Shown: in pieces, positions 1 to 7,150 of the stretch
How positions within the stretch are numbered: position 1 is the first letter of the stretch
Layout of the letters: every line of letters starts with the position of its first letter
Position numbers and translations under genes: made by a program
The notes under the pieces: model-generated
Databases searched by the model: none
Told to the model about the DNA's origin: nothing
The model's input: only the letters and a program-made list of their open reading frames with translations
NCBI GenBank assembly: GCA_905214675.1
Contig: CAJMMS010000044.1
Span: forward strand, 1-13,717
DNA: 13,717 bases
Origin: an uncultured bacterium
GTDB taxonomy: Bacteria; Bacillota; Clostridia; Lachnospirales; Lachnospiraceae
Reading direction: 5' to 3'

Positions 1-80
1 ACTGGGACATTTTCCCTTGTGGTATATTAGGACATTATCATAAATGGCTCATACAAGAAACGAAAAATCACCGTTTCGTA

Positions 81-109
81 TTGACAAATGTCTGATTTTG
101 CCCTAAACT
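81..109 (+). promoter_or_regulatory. Sigma-A-type promoter for the proS T-box leader
   Basis: A perfect -35 hexamer TTGACA (81-86) is followed by a 17-base spacer and a -10 hexamer TAAACT (104-109), which differs from TATAAT at two positions. Transcription would start near 116, just ahead of the T-box leader. A 6-bp inverted repeat, GAAACG (57-62) and CGTTTC (72-77), lies immediately upstream; its role is unknown. Confidence 0.75.
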
Positions 110-115
110 GATGGA

Positions 116-384
116 TGAAACAGAGCTGACAGCTCATCATATGGGCAAGACGAAGAAAAGGAATACTACATTTCGGACAATCTACAGAGAGGGGATCACT
201 GGTGCGAGATTTCTGTGCGGAAGAGATGGAACCTGCCTTGGAGTCCTGTATGAAAATACAGCGTAATTCCGGCGATAACGGAAAATGAGAGAGCACTGTT
301 TTTGGCAGTGCTAATCAGGATGGTACCGCCGAAGAGATGACAAGTCCTTGGTTCCTGCGATTACGCAGAAACCGGGGATTTTTT
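116..384 (+). promoter_or_regulatory. Proline-specific T-box riboswitch leader of proS
   Basis: This leader senses uncharged tRNA-Pro and lets transcription continue into proS when charging is low. The T-box core is at 313-330 (AATCAGGATGGTACCGCC), with UGGU at 321-324 complementary to a tRNA ending ACCA. AGGA (317-320) can pair with TCCT (345-348) to form the antiterminator, competing with the terminator. Stem III is a 7-bp hairpin, AGCACTG (292-298) with CAGTGCT (306-312). Stem I spans roughly 149-245, closed by GAC/GTC and AAGG (158-161)/CCTT (236-239). The 3' side of its internal loop reads GGAA-CCT-GCC, so the specifier codon is CCT at 232-234, a proline codon that agrees with the downstream gene. 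The exact stem I boundaries were drawn by eye. Confidence 0.93.
345..384 (+). terminator. T-box intrinsic terminator (attenuator)
   Basis: The arm 345-359 pairs with 364-378 around an ATTA loop, with one C-A mismatch and two G-U wobbles, and is followed by six T (379-384). Its 5' arm contains TCCT (345-348), which the T-box AGGA captures in the antiterminator form. The two structures are therefore mutually exclusive. Confidence 0.9.
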
Positions 385-390
385 AATTCT

Positions 391-412
391 AAGATGCCGT
401 ATGGCATCTTTT
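391..412 (+). other. Second small hairpin between T-box terminator and proS
   Basis: A perfect 8-bp inverted repeat, AAGATGCC (391-398) and GGCATCTT (403-410), has a GTAT loop and ends in TTTT (409-412). It lies just after the T-box terminator and about 45 bases before the proS start. It could be a weak backup terminator, an mRNA-stabilising or processing hairpin, or chance. It is not part of the standard T-box fold. Confidence 0.45.
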
Positions 413-456
413 GACCTTAACATCATTCTAATATTCAGCAAGAAAAGGAGAAAACG

Positions 457-1896
457 ATGGCAAAAGAAAAGAAATTAGTAGAAGCGATCACATCCATGGA
501 TGAAGATTTTGCACAGTGGTATACCGATGTGGTAAAAAAAGCAGAGCTGATCGATTACACCAGCGTAAAAGGATGTATGGCGATCAAACCGGCAGGCTAT
601 GCGATCTGGGAGAATATCCAGCATGAGCTGGACCGCAGATTCAAAGAGACCGGCGTACAGAATGTATACATGCCGATGCTGATCCCGGAAAGTCTGCTGC
701 AGAAAGAAAAAGACCATGTAGAAGGTTTTGCACCGGAAGTAGCATGGGTAACACACGGAGGACTGGAACCGCTTCAGGAGCGTATGTGTGTACGCCCGAC
801 TTCTGAGACACTGTTCTGCGATTTCTATTCCAGAGACATTCATTCTTACCGTGATCTGCCGAAAGTATATAACCAGTGGTGTTCTGTTATGCGCTGGGAA
901 AAAACAACAAGACCGTTCCTTCGTTCCAGAGAGTTCTTATGGCAGGAAGGACATACCGCACATGCAACAGCAGAAGAGGCAGAAGCACGTACCATTCAGA
1001 TGCTGAATGTTTATGCGGATTTCTGTGAAGAAGTTCTGGCAATTCCGGTTGTAAAAGGAAGAAAGACCGACAAAGAAAAATTTGCCGGAGCAGAAGCAAC
1101 TTATACGATCGAATCTCTGATGCACGATGGAAAAGCACTGCAGTCCGGAACAAGCCACAACTTTGGCGACGGATTTGCAAAAGCTTATGACATCCAGTTT
1201 ACAGACCGTGACAACAAGCTGAAATATGTTCATCAGACATCCTGGGGTATGACAACACGTATGATCGGTGCGATCATCATGGTACATGGAGATAACAGCG
1301 GTCTGGTGCTGCCGCCGAGAATCGCTCCGGTACAGGTAGATATCATCCCGATCCAGCAGAAAAAGGCAGGCATCCTGGAGAAAGCAGCAGAAGTGGAAGC
1401 AACACTGAAAGCGGCTGGATTAAGAGTGAAAACAGATGATACGGACAGAAGTCCGGGATGGAAATTCTCCGAGCAGGAGATGCGTGGTATTCCGGTTCGT
1501 GTGGAGATGGGACCAAAAGATATCGAAGCAGGTCAGGCTGTTGTCGTACGCCGTGATACACGTGAAAAGATCACCGTAGCAATCGACGAACTGGCAGCAG
1601 AATTGCCGAAGATCCTGGATAGCATGCAGAAAGATATGCTGGAGAGAGCACGCAAACACAGAGATGCACATACTTATGTTGCTCATAACATGGAAGAGTT
1701 AAAAGACATCGCAGACAACAAACCAGGATTTATCAAGGCTATGTGGTGCGGTGAACGTGGATGTGAAGATAAATTAAAAGAAGATGCAGGAATCACATCA
1801 CGCTGTATGCCGTTTGAGCAGGAAACCATTTCCGACGTATGCGTATGCTGCGGAAAACCGGCGAAAAAAATGGTATACTGGGGCAAAGCATATTAA
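457..1896 (+). CDS. proS: Prolyl-tRNA synthetase, short archaeal/eukaryote-type
   Basis: This cytoplasmic class II aminoacyl-tRNA synthetase activates proline with ATP and charges tRNA-Pro. At 479 residues it is the short form without the internal editing domain of E. coli-type ProRS. Class II motif 2 is visible as MRWEKTTRPFLRSREFLWQE (residues 145-164). The HGDNSGLVLPPRIAP segment (277-291) is the motif 3 region. An anticodon-binding domain covers about 295-400, and a C-terminal zinc-type domain carries Cys 431, 436, 450, 462, 464 and 465. The chain ends in Tyr (GKAY), as is usual for this subtype. The start ATG follows AAGGAG (445-450) at six bases. The gene stands alone behind its T-box leader and ends at a shared terminator. 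Such ProRS forms normally rely on free-standing editing proteins for Ala-tRNA-Pro; none is in this window. Confidence 0.97.
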   Translation: MAKEKKLVEAITSMDEDFAQWYTDVVKKAELIDYTSVKGCMAIKPAGYAIWENIQHELDRRFKETGVQNVYMPMLIPESLLQKEKDHVEGFAPEVAWVTHGGLEPLQERMCVRPTSETLFCDFYSRDIHSYRDLPKVYNQWCSVMRWEKTTRPFLRSREFLWQEGHTAHATAEEAEARTIQMLNVYADFCEEVLAIPVVKGRKTDKEKFAGAEATYTIESLMHDGKALQSGTSHNFGDGFAKAYDIQFTDRDNKLKYVHQTSWGMTTRMIGAIIMVHGDNSGLVLPPRIAPVQVDIIPIQQKKAGILEKAAEVEATLKAAGLRVKTDDTDRSPGWKFSEQEMRGIPVRVEMGPKDIEAGQAVVVRRDTREKITVAIDELAAELPKILDSMQKDMLERARKHRDAHTYVAHNMEELKDIADNKPGFIKAMWCGERGCEDKLKEDAGITSRCMPFEQETISDVCVCCGKPAKKMVYWGKAY

Positions 1897-1961
1897 AAAA
1901 TACTGAACGCAGATCAAGAAGCAGCGAAAAAGGCTGTAAATATTCGCTTTAAAACGAAAAG

Positions 1962-2012
1962 GCCGTAACCTTTCGAAACAAAAATTGTTTTCGAAAGGTT
2001 ACGGCTGTTTTT
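1962..2012. terminator. Bidirectional terminator between convergent proS and phosphofructokinase gene
   Basis: A perfect 17-bp inverted repeat pairs GCCGTAACCTTTCGAAA (1962-1978) with its complement at 1989-2005. It is followed on the plus strand by TGTTTTTG. On the minus strand the hairpin is followed by CTTTTCGTTTTAAA, so both directions carry a T-rich tail. The convergent gene arrangement suits use in both directions. Confidence 0.92.
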
Positions 2013-2016
2013 GTAT

Positions 2017-2095
2017 CAGATGTGAGATGACTTACGTCTCTGTCATTGCCGGAAGTGTTTGTAAACGTGTGCCAGGTCTCATGTGAGATTGACTT
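2017..2095. repeat. Degenerate short repeats related to those near 9318-9484
   Basis: Two copies of ATGTGAGAT(T)GACTT occur at 2020-2033 and 2081-2095. CAGATGTGAGATGACTT (2017-2033) resembles CAGATCTGAGATGCTT at 9318-9333. TGCCAGGTCTCATGTG (2070-2085) matches 14 of 16 bases at 9459-9474, and both copies have GACTT starting 21 bases after their first base. The 2077-2088 part is an imperfect dyad (TCTCA/TGAGA). The function is unknown. Confidence 0.45.
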
Positions 2096-2123
2096 GAAAG
2101 GACTGTTTTTTGGGAGGTGAGGG

Positions 2124-3347
2124 TTATTTCTCAGGCTTGCGGTATGCGTACACAGCCAGTCCGTCTTTCATAGGAAGTTTCGGGCAGCCCTGGATCAGCG
2201 GAAATGCATAATCAATAAATGCCTGGGAAATATCGGTTCCGTCTTTTGTGATCCATTCAACAGGAACCGTCTTTTCCTGATTGCAGATCAGATTGACATC
2301 CTCAAGTCCACATTCCATCACGTATGGTTTGTCAGACTTACGGACGAAGCTTACCATTTTGCCGGTCTCGCCGTTGATGGCAGAAGTAACGCCGAAAGCT
2401 CCGGCCTGTGCAGCTTCCAGTGCATCCGTTTCAGACTGCAGGAAAGCAGAACATCTCTGGTTGACATTCAGCTCGACCGAGCGAACTTTTACACCGAGGC
2501 GGTCACGCACCAGATTTTCCAGATATTTGCCGCAGCCGGTCAGCATTTTGTGCCCGAATGCATCGATACCTGCAGAAGCAGCGTATTCACAGATAAAGGT
2601 GCCATCCTTGTCATGGATACCTTCGGATACACAGACGATCAGGTTGTTTTTTGTCTTAAAACATTCTTCCAGAGAAGCAAGAAAGGCTTCCTGGTCAAAA
2701 TCTGCCTCCGGCAGATAAATCAGCACCGGGTTGTCCTGCTCGAATTTGCGGGCAAGTACGGATGCTGCGGTCAGCCAGCCGGCATGACGGCCCATGATCT
2801 CAATGATGGTAACAGATTTTGTATTATAAACAGAAGCATCCAGCCCAATTTCACAGACAGAAGCAGCCACATATTTTGCAGCACTGCCAAATCCAGGTGT
2901 GTGGTCGGTGAGGATCAGATCGTTGTCGATCGTTTTCGGAATGCCCATGATACGTACATCAATGTCGTGGGCAGCAGCATAGCGGGAAAGCTTGCTGACG
3001 GTATCCATAGAATCGTTTCCACCTATATAAAAGAAGTAACCGATATTCATTTCTTCAAATTTCTGAAACAGCAGAGGATAGATGGCATCATCTAAATCAT
3101 CAGGAAGTTTGAAACGGCAGGAACCAAGATAAGCACCCGGAGTCGTACGCAGAGCTTCCAGTGTCTCCTGCTCCAGTTCTTTCATATCCATAAAGCGGCC
3201 GTCCAGAAATCCCTGGATGCCGTTGACCATGCCATAGACATGTTCGATTTCTTCGCTGCGGTTAAAGCCTTCGCAGATCACCCCGTAAAGGCTGCTGTTG
3301 ATAACGGCGGTTGGTCCGCCGGACTGTCCTACAATTAAATTTTTCAC
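2124..3347 (-). CDS. pfp: 6-phosphofructokinase family, pyrophosphate-dependent type
   Basis: This cytoplasmic glycolytic enzyme phosphorylates fructose 6-phosphate to fructose 1,6-bisphosphate. It has 407 residues. The nucleotide/PPi loop GQSGGPTAVIN is at 7-17, GGNDS at 109-113, PKTIDND at 137-143, and the sugar-binding MGRHAGW at 185-191. In this family an Asp after GG-x (GGxDS rather than GGDGS), together with Lys in PKTIDND, marks enzymes that use pyrophosphate. I infer PPi as phosphoryl donor, which would make the step reversible and save ATP. The start is GTG at 3347: AAAGGAG lies eight bases upstream and no ATG is better placed. It stands alone on the minus strand, convergent with proS and divergent from the liv operon. 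Donor preference has not been tested; an ATP-dependent enzyme is the alternative. Confidence 0.93.
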   Translation of the reverse strand: MKNLIVGQSGGPTAVINSSLYGVICEGFNRSEEIEHVYGMVNGIQGFLDGRFMDMKELEQETLEALRTTPGAYLGSCRFKLPDDLDDAIYPLLFQKFEEMNIGYFFYIGGNDSMDTVSKLSRYAAAHDIDVRIMGIPKTIDNDLILTDHTPGFGSAAKYVAASVCEIGLDASVYNTKSVTIIEIMGRHAGWLTAASVLARKFEQDNPVLIYLPEADFDQEAFLASLEECFKTKNNLIVCVSEGIHDKDGTFICEYAASAGIDAFGHKMLTGCGKYLENLVRDRLGVKVRSVELNVNQRCSAFLQSETDALEAAQAGAFGVTSAINGETGKMVSFVRKSDKPYVMECGLEDVNLICNQEKTVPVEWITKDGTDISQAFIDYAFPLIQGCPKLPMKDGLAVYAYRKPEK

Positions 3348-3355
3348 AAGTTAAG

Positions 3356-3374
3356 CTCCTTTCAGCTCCTTTTT
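3356..3374 (-). promoter_or_regulatory. Tandem Shine-Dalgarno sequences before the GTG start
   Basis: On the minus strand AAAAAGGAG (3366-3374) is followed by a second AAAGGAG (3356-3362). The nearer one is eight bases from the GTG start and supports that start. The distal copy is 18 bases away, too far for direct use. It may act as a standby site or be a small duplication. Confidence 0.6.
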
Positions 3375-3566
3375 GGCATTCTTTTTCATTTTACTACATT
3401 TTGAAGAAAAAAACTATTACGAATCTTTGAAAATCTTAAAATACTTCCCTATTTTTAACTAATCCATTCAGAAGAGGAAGCTTTATAAATTTTCAGGGAA
3501 AGCCAAAGAAAATCACCGAAAAATTTACGGAATCTTATCCGGAAAGGGGAAAAACGTAAAAAATAA

Positions 3567-3595
3567 TTGACAAGCTTAAAACCCGGCGGTATCAT
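3567..3595 (+). promoter_or_regulatory. Sigma-A-type promoter of the liv operon
   Basis: TTGACA (3567-3572), a 17-base spacer and TATCAT (3590-3595) give a near-consensus promoter. Transcription would begin near 3602, leaving a leader of about 72 bases before the lipoprotein gene. The start site is marked by AAGGAGG (3658-3664), nine bases before its ATG. Confidence 0.82.
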
Positions 3596-3673
3596 AGGAC
3601 ACAAGATTTTTTATTAAAATATTAGAAAGATAAAAAATCTGTAAAGTGAAGTTTTAGAAGGAGGAAAAATATT

Positions 3674-4867
3674 ATGAAAAAATTCACAAGATTTTTCGCT
3701 ACGGTTGCAGCAGTCTCTATGGTAGCTGCTTCTTTGGCAGGATGTGGAAGTAAATCCGACAACGCAGCAGGCACAGAAGCAGCTTCTGGTTCAGCATCAG
3801 CAGGTGATACACTGAAGATTGGCGGAATCGGACCGATCACCGGAGGAGCAGCCGTATATGGACTGGCTGTTAAGAATGCAGCAGAGCTGGCAGTAAAAGA
3901 GATCAACGAAGCAGGCGGTATCAACGGCATGCAGGTTGAATTTAAATTTGAAGATGATGAGCATGATGCAGAGAAATCTGTAAACGCTTACAACTCCCTG
4001 AAAGACTGGGGTATGCAGATGCTGATGGGTACCGTTACATCTACACCTTGTACTGCAGTTGTTGAGAAAACACATGAAGACAATATGTTCCAGCTGACAC
4101 CGTCAGGTTCCGCTGTTGAATCTATTAAATATGACAATGCATTCCGTGTATGCTTCTCTGACCCGAACCAGGGTACTGCATCTGCAAAATACATCGGTGA
4201 GAATAAACTGGCATCAAAAGTAGCCGTTATTTACAACAGCTCGGATGTATATTCTTCCGGTATTTATCAGAAATTTGCGGAAGAGGCAAAAAATCAGGAC
4301 TTCGAAGTTGTTTCTGCTGAAGCATTTACCGAAGACAGCAAGACAGACTTCTCTGTACAGCTGCAGAAAGCAAAAGATGCAGGTGCTGATATGGTATTCC
4401 TGCCGATCTACTACACAGAAGCTTCTCTGATCCTGACACAGGCAAACTCCATGGGCTATGCTCCGACCTTCTTCGGATGTGACGGTCTGGATGGTCTGCT
4501 GGCAGTTAAGAATTTTGATACAAAACTGGCGGAAGGCGTTATGCTTCTGACACCATTCGCAGCAGATGCAGATGATGAAAAGACACAGGCATTTGTTTCC
4601 GCTTACAAAGAAGCTTACGGCGATACACCGAACCAGTTCGCAGCGGATACTTACGATGCAATCTATATCATGAAAGCAGCAGCAGAAAAAGCAGGTGTGA
4701 CAGCTGATATGAGCGTAAGCGACATCTGTGATGCAATGAAAACTGCCATGACAGAGATCAGCTACGATGGTCTGACCGGTGAAGGTATGACCTGGACAGC
4801 AGACGGTGAGCCGGATAAGGCACCAAAAGCTGTCGTGATCAAAGACGGTGTTTACACAGCAATGTAA
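3674..4867 (+). CDS. livJ: Branched-chain amino-acid-type ABC transporter substrate-binding lipoprotein
   Basis: This is the extracellular solute receptor of the Liv (HAAT-family) importer. It has 397 residues. Residues 1-23 are a lipoprotein signal peptide with lipobox LAGC, so Cys24 would be lipidated and the protein tethered to the outer face of the membrane. A low-complexity Ala/Ser/Gly linker follows (25-45). A type I periplasmic-binding fold (Peripla_BP_6-like) covers about 46-395, opening with the typical LKIGGIGPITGGAA and including the ligand-pocket segment LTPSGSA (141-147). It is the first gene of the operon and is separated from livH by a terminator, which would keep receptor mRNA in excess over the membrane parts. 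The usual ligands are Leu, Ile and Val, but members also bind other amino acids or amides, so the ligand remains open. Confidence 0.93.
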   Translation: MKKFTRFFATVAAVSMVAASLAGCGSKSDNAAGTEAASGSASAGDTLKIGGIGPITGGAAVYGLAVKNAAELAVKEINEAGGINGMQVEFKFEDDEHDAEKSVNAYNSLKDWGMQMLMGTVTSTPCTAVVEKTHEDNMFQLTPSGSAVESIKYDNAFRVCFSDPNQGTASAKYIGENKLASKVAVIYNSSDVYSSGIYQKFAEEAKNQDFEVVSAEAFTEDSKTDFSVQLQKAKDAGADMVFLPIYYTEASLILTQANSMGYAPTFFGCDGLDGLLAVKNFDTKLAEGVMLLTPFAADADDEKTQAFVSAYKEAYGDTPNQFAADTYDAIYIMKAAAEKAGVTADMSVSDICDAMKTAMTEISYDGLTGEGMTWTADGEPDKAPKAVVIKDGVYTAM

Positions 4868-4999
4868 TGATGCCGGTGTCGATTGTGGGAGTGCGAAGCA
4901 CGGAACATCCACAGGCATCTCAGGTGGGGATTTTTGCCCCCAACATCATCGTAATAAAAATGAAGAGGCACTTACAGTTCGGTAAGGAAGCCCAGAGGA

Positions 5000-5023
5000 G
5001 GGCTGCCATGGGCAGCCCTTTTT
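5000..5023 (+). terminator. Intrinsic terminator after livJ
   Basis: GGGCTGCC (5000-5007) pairs with GGCAGCCC (5011-5018) around an ATG loop and is followed by five T (5019-5023). The eight-pair GC-rich stem is strong. Its position suggests partial termination, so that the receptor is made in excess and read-through gives the downstream genes. Confidence 0.88.
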
Positions 5024-5077
5024 CCTGTTATAAGCGAATCCTATTGAATAAGTAGACAAACACAGAAAACAGCCATA

Positions 5078-5124
5078 CACAGATATCAAAGGTAGACTTG
5101 TAAAGTCTGTTTTTGATATCTGTG
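5078..5124 (+). other. Two-tier hairpin upstream of livH
   Basis: A 13-bp outer stem pairs CACAGATATCAAA (5078-5090) with its complement at 5112-5124. An inner 6-bp stem pairs AGACTT (5094-5099) with AAGTCT (5103-5108) around a GTA loop, with a small internal loop between the tiers. No T-tract follows, so it is not a standard terminator. Possible roles are a barrier protecting the livH mRNA from 3'-to-5' decay, a processing site, or a regulatory fold. Confidence 0.6.
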
Positions 5125-5184
5125 TGGTATTCTTATCTTTAAGAAAACGATGGTTATATTAAAAATACGACAAGGGGTGTGCGT

Positions 5185-6069
5185 ATGAGTTTTATTTCTT
5201 ATCTGATCAACGGTATCAGCCTTGGAAGTGTCTATGCAATCATAGCACTTGGCTATACAATGGTATACGGTATCGCAAAGATGCTGAATTTTGCACATGG
5301 TGATATCATCATGGTAGGCGGCTATGCAGCCTTTATCTCCATGAATTCATTAGGCGTGAATCCAATTCTGGCAGTTATATTATCGGTTATCATCTGTACG
5401 ATTCTCGGACTGGTTATTGAGCGTGTTGCTTACCGTCCGCTTCGAAATGCATCTTCACCGCTGGCTGTTCTGATCACAGCGATCGGTGTCAGTTATCTGC
5501 TTCAGAACCTTGCACTTTTGATGTTCGGTGCAGATACAAAATCTTTTACATCTGTTGTAACAGTTCCGGCAGCTGTGCTGGCAGGCGGAAAACTGACGAT
5601 CTCCGGTGAGACGATCGTTACCGTTCTTGCATGCATGATCATCATGATCGGTCTGACCCTGTTTATCAACAAGACAAAAGCAGGTCAGGCAATGCTGGCA
5701 GTTTCGGAAGACCGGGGTGCTGCACAGCTTATGGGCATCAATGTAAATGGAACAATTGCCCTTACCTTTGCGATCGGTTCTGCACTGGCAGCAATCGCAG
5801 CGGTTCTGCTGTGTTCTGCTTATCCGTCCCTGACACCGTACACCGGAGCCATGCCTGGTATCAAAGCATTCGTAGCCGCTGTATTTGGCGGTATCGGATC
5901 GATTCCGGGAGCATTGATCGGAGGTATTTTGCTTGGTATTATTGAAATTCTCGGCAAAGCATATATTTCCTCTCAGATGGCAGATGCGATCGTATTCGGA
6001 GTTCTGATCGTTGTACTTCTGGTAAAACCAAGCGGATTGCTTGGAAAGCAGATTCAGGAGAAAGTGTAG
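5185..6069 (+). CDS. livH: Liv ABC transporter permease LivH
   Basis: This is one of the two integral membrane subunits that form the amino-acid channel. It has 294 residues with about eight hydrophobic helices. The family hallmark GYTMVYGIAKMLNFAHGD falls at 23-40, and the conserved coupling and GG-rich segment (FGGIGSIPGALIGGILLG) lies in the C-terminal third. I choose ATG 5185 because AAGGGG (5172-5177) sits seven bases ahead. The in-frame GTG at 5179 is only one base from that site. It is followed directly by livM and works with LivM, LivG and LivF. Confidence 0.94.
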   Translation: MSFISYLINGISLGSVYAIIALGYTMVYGIAKMLNFAHGDIIMVGGYAAFISMNSLGVNPILAVILSVIICTILGLVIERVAYRPLRNASSPLAVLITAIGVSYLLQNLALLMFGADTKSFTSVVTVPAAVLAGGKLTISGETIVTVLACMIIMIGLTLFINKTKAGQAMLAVSEDRGAAQLMGINVNGTIALTFAIGSALAAIAAVLLCSAYPSLTPYTGAMPGIKAFVAAVFGGIGSIPGALIGGILLGIIEILGKAYISSQMADAIVFGVLIVVLLVKPSGLLGKQIQEKV

Positions 6070-6078
6070 GTGGCAGCG

Positions 6079-7149
6079 ATGAAAAAATTAAAATTAAACA
6101 AAACGACAAAAAACAATCTGATCACATACGGAATCGTCATCCTCGCTTATATCATCGTAGAAGCAATGCTGGCAGGAGGTCAGATGTCCAGTCTGATGAA
6201 AGGACTTCTTGTTCCGCTCTGCGTTTATGTGATCCTGGCTGTTTCCCTGAACCTGGTTGTAGGTATTTTAGGTGAGCTGAGCCTTGGACATGCAGGATTT
6301 ATGTGTGTGGGTGCATTCTCCAGTGCATTCTTCTCAAAATGCACCGCAGGAATGATGCCGGATGGACTTCGTTTCTTTCTGGCACTGCTGATCGGAGCTG
6401 CTGTTGCGGCTCTGTTCGGACTGATTATCGGAATCCCGGTACTGCGACTGAAAGGTGACTACCTGGCGATCGTTACCCTGGCATTTGGTGAGATCATCAA
6501 GAACCTGATCAACGTATTCTTTATCGGAAAAGATGCAAATGGTTTTCATTTTTCCATGAAGGATGCCATGTCGCTGAACATGGACGGGGGAGATGTTATC
6601 ATCAACGGACCGCAGGGAATCACCGGAACACCAAATGATTCTACATTTACTATCGGCGTGATCCTGGTGCTGATCACACTGGTCATCGTACTGCATCTGA
6701 TCAATTCCAGAGACGGACGTGCGATCATGTCCATCCGTGACAACCGTATCGCAGCGGAATCTGTCGGTATCAATATTACAAAATATAAACTGATGGCATT
6801 TATCATTTCCGCCGCCCTTGCCGGAGTTGCCGGTGTTCTCTATGCACATAACCTGGCTACCCTGACTGCATTGCCGAAAAACTTTGGTTATAACCAGTCG
6901 ATCATGATCCTGGTATTTGTTGTACTTGGCGGTATCGGAAGTACAAGAGGTTCTATGATCGCAGCCGTTGTGCTGACACTGCTTCCGGAGCTTCTGCGCG
7001 GACTGAATGATTACCGTATGTTGATCTATGCAATTGTCCTGATCGTGATGATGCTTCTGAACTGGAGCCCGAAAGCACTCGAACTGAGAGAACGTTATTC
7101 ACCGAAGCGTCTGCTTGCAAAGAGAAAAGAAGCAAAGGAGGCGAAATAA
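6079..7149 (+). CDS. livM: Liv ABC transporter permease LivM
   Basis: This is the second membrane subunit of the Liv importer, 356 residues from the chosen start. The family segment LSLGHAGFM is at 68-75, LRLKGDYLAIVTLAFGEI at 122-139, and the cytoplasmic coupling stretch (RDGRAIMSIRDNRIAAES) at 211-228, which contacts the ATPases. It has about nine hydrophobic helices and a basic C-terminus. The start is uncertain. ATG 6079 has AGGTG six bases upstream. GTG 6070 directly abuts the livH stop and has AGGAG (6056-6060) nine bases upstream, which would add three residues. Either start implies tight translational coupling to livH. Confidence 0.93.
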   Translation: MKKLKLNKTTKNNLITYGIVILAYIIVEAMLAGGQMSSLMKGLLVPLCVYVILAVSLNLVVGILGELSLGHAGFMCVGAFSSAFFSKCTAGMMPDGLRFFLALLIGAAVAALFGLIIGIPVLRLKGDYLAIVTLAFGEIIKNLINVFFIGKDANGFHFSMKDAMSLNMDGGDVIINGPQGITGTPNDSTFTIGVILVLITLVIVLHLINSRDGRAIMSIRDNRIAAESVGINITKYKLMAFIISAALAGVAGVLYAHNLATLTALPKNFGYNQSIMILVFVVLGGIGSTRGSMIAAVVLTLLPELLRGLNDYRMLIYAIVLIVMMLLNWSPKALELRERYSPKRLLAKRKEAKEAK

Positions 7150-7150
7150 T

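Larger units (their letters stand above)
3348..3673. other. Divergent intergenic region, AT-rich
   Basis: This 326-base region separates the divergent phosphofructokinase and liv genes. It holds the tandem RBS of the former and, at 3567-3595, the promoter of the latter. The minus-strand promoter is unclear: a possible -10 TAAAAT lies at 3388-3393 but no convincing -35 precedes it. AATTTTCAGGGAAAG (3488-3502) matches 11 of 15 positions of the CodY box, too weak to call an operator. I see no ORF or strong hairpin between about 3375 and 3560. Confidence 0.6.
4868..5184 (+). other. 317-base gap between receptor and permease genes with two strong hairpins
   Basis: The gap holds a terminator (5000-5023) and a larger hairpin (5078-5124). 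A weak GGGG/CCCC stem lies near 4925-4942. The 62-codon ORF starting at 4867 has no RBS of its own, overlaps the livJ stop and runs through the terminator, so I do not call it a gene. A TATATT at 5155-5160 could be a -10 for a separate livH promoter, but no good -35 goes with it. Confidence 0.6.

Noticed and set aside
1..98. Short open frame at the left edge ending at 98
   Set aside because: About 31 residues are visible and the frame overlaps the -35 of the proS promoter. I could not link it to a protein family, so it may or may not be the tail of an upstream gene.
3488..3502. CodY-like box AATTTTCAGGGAAAG upstream of the liv promoter
   Set aside because: Only 11 of 15 positions match the consensus, the right half is poor, and in an AT-rich region this is expected by chance. 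CodY control of liv genes is plausible in Firmicutes but not shown here.
4867..5055. 62-codon ORF after livJ
   Set aside because: It overlaps the livJ stop, has no RBS and reads through the terminator at 5000-5023.
7115..7150. Upstream extension of livG overlapping livM
   Set aside because: The AAGGAGGCG site at 7135-7143 points to ATG 7151, and the extension is only the shifted basic tail of livM.
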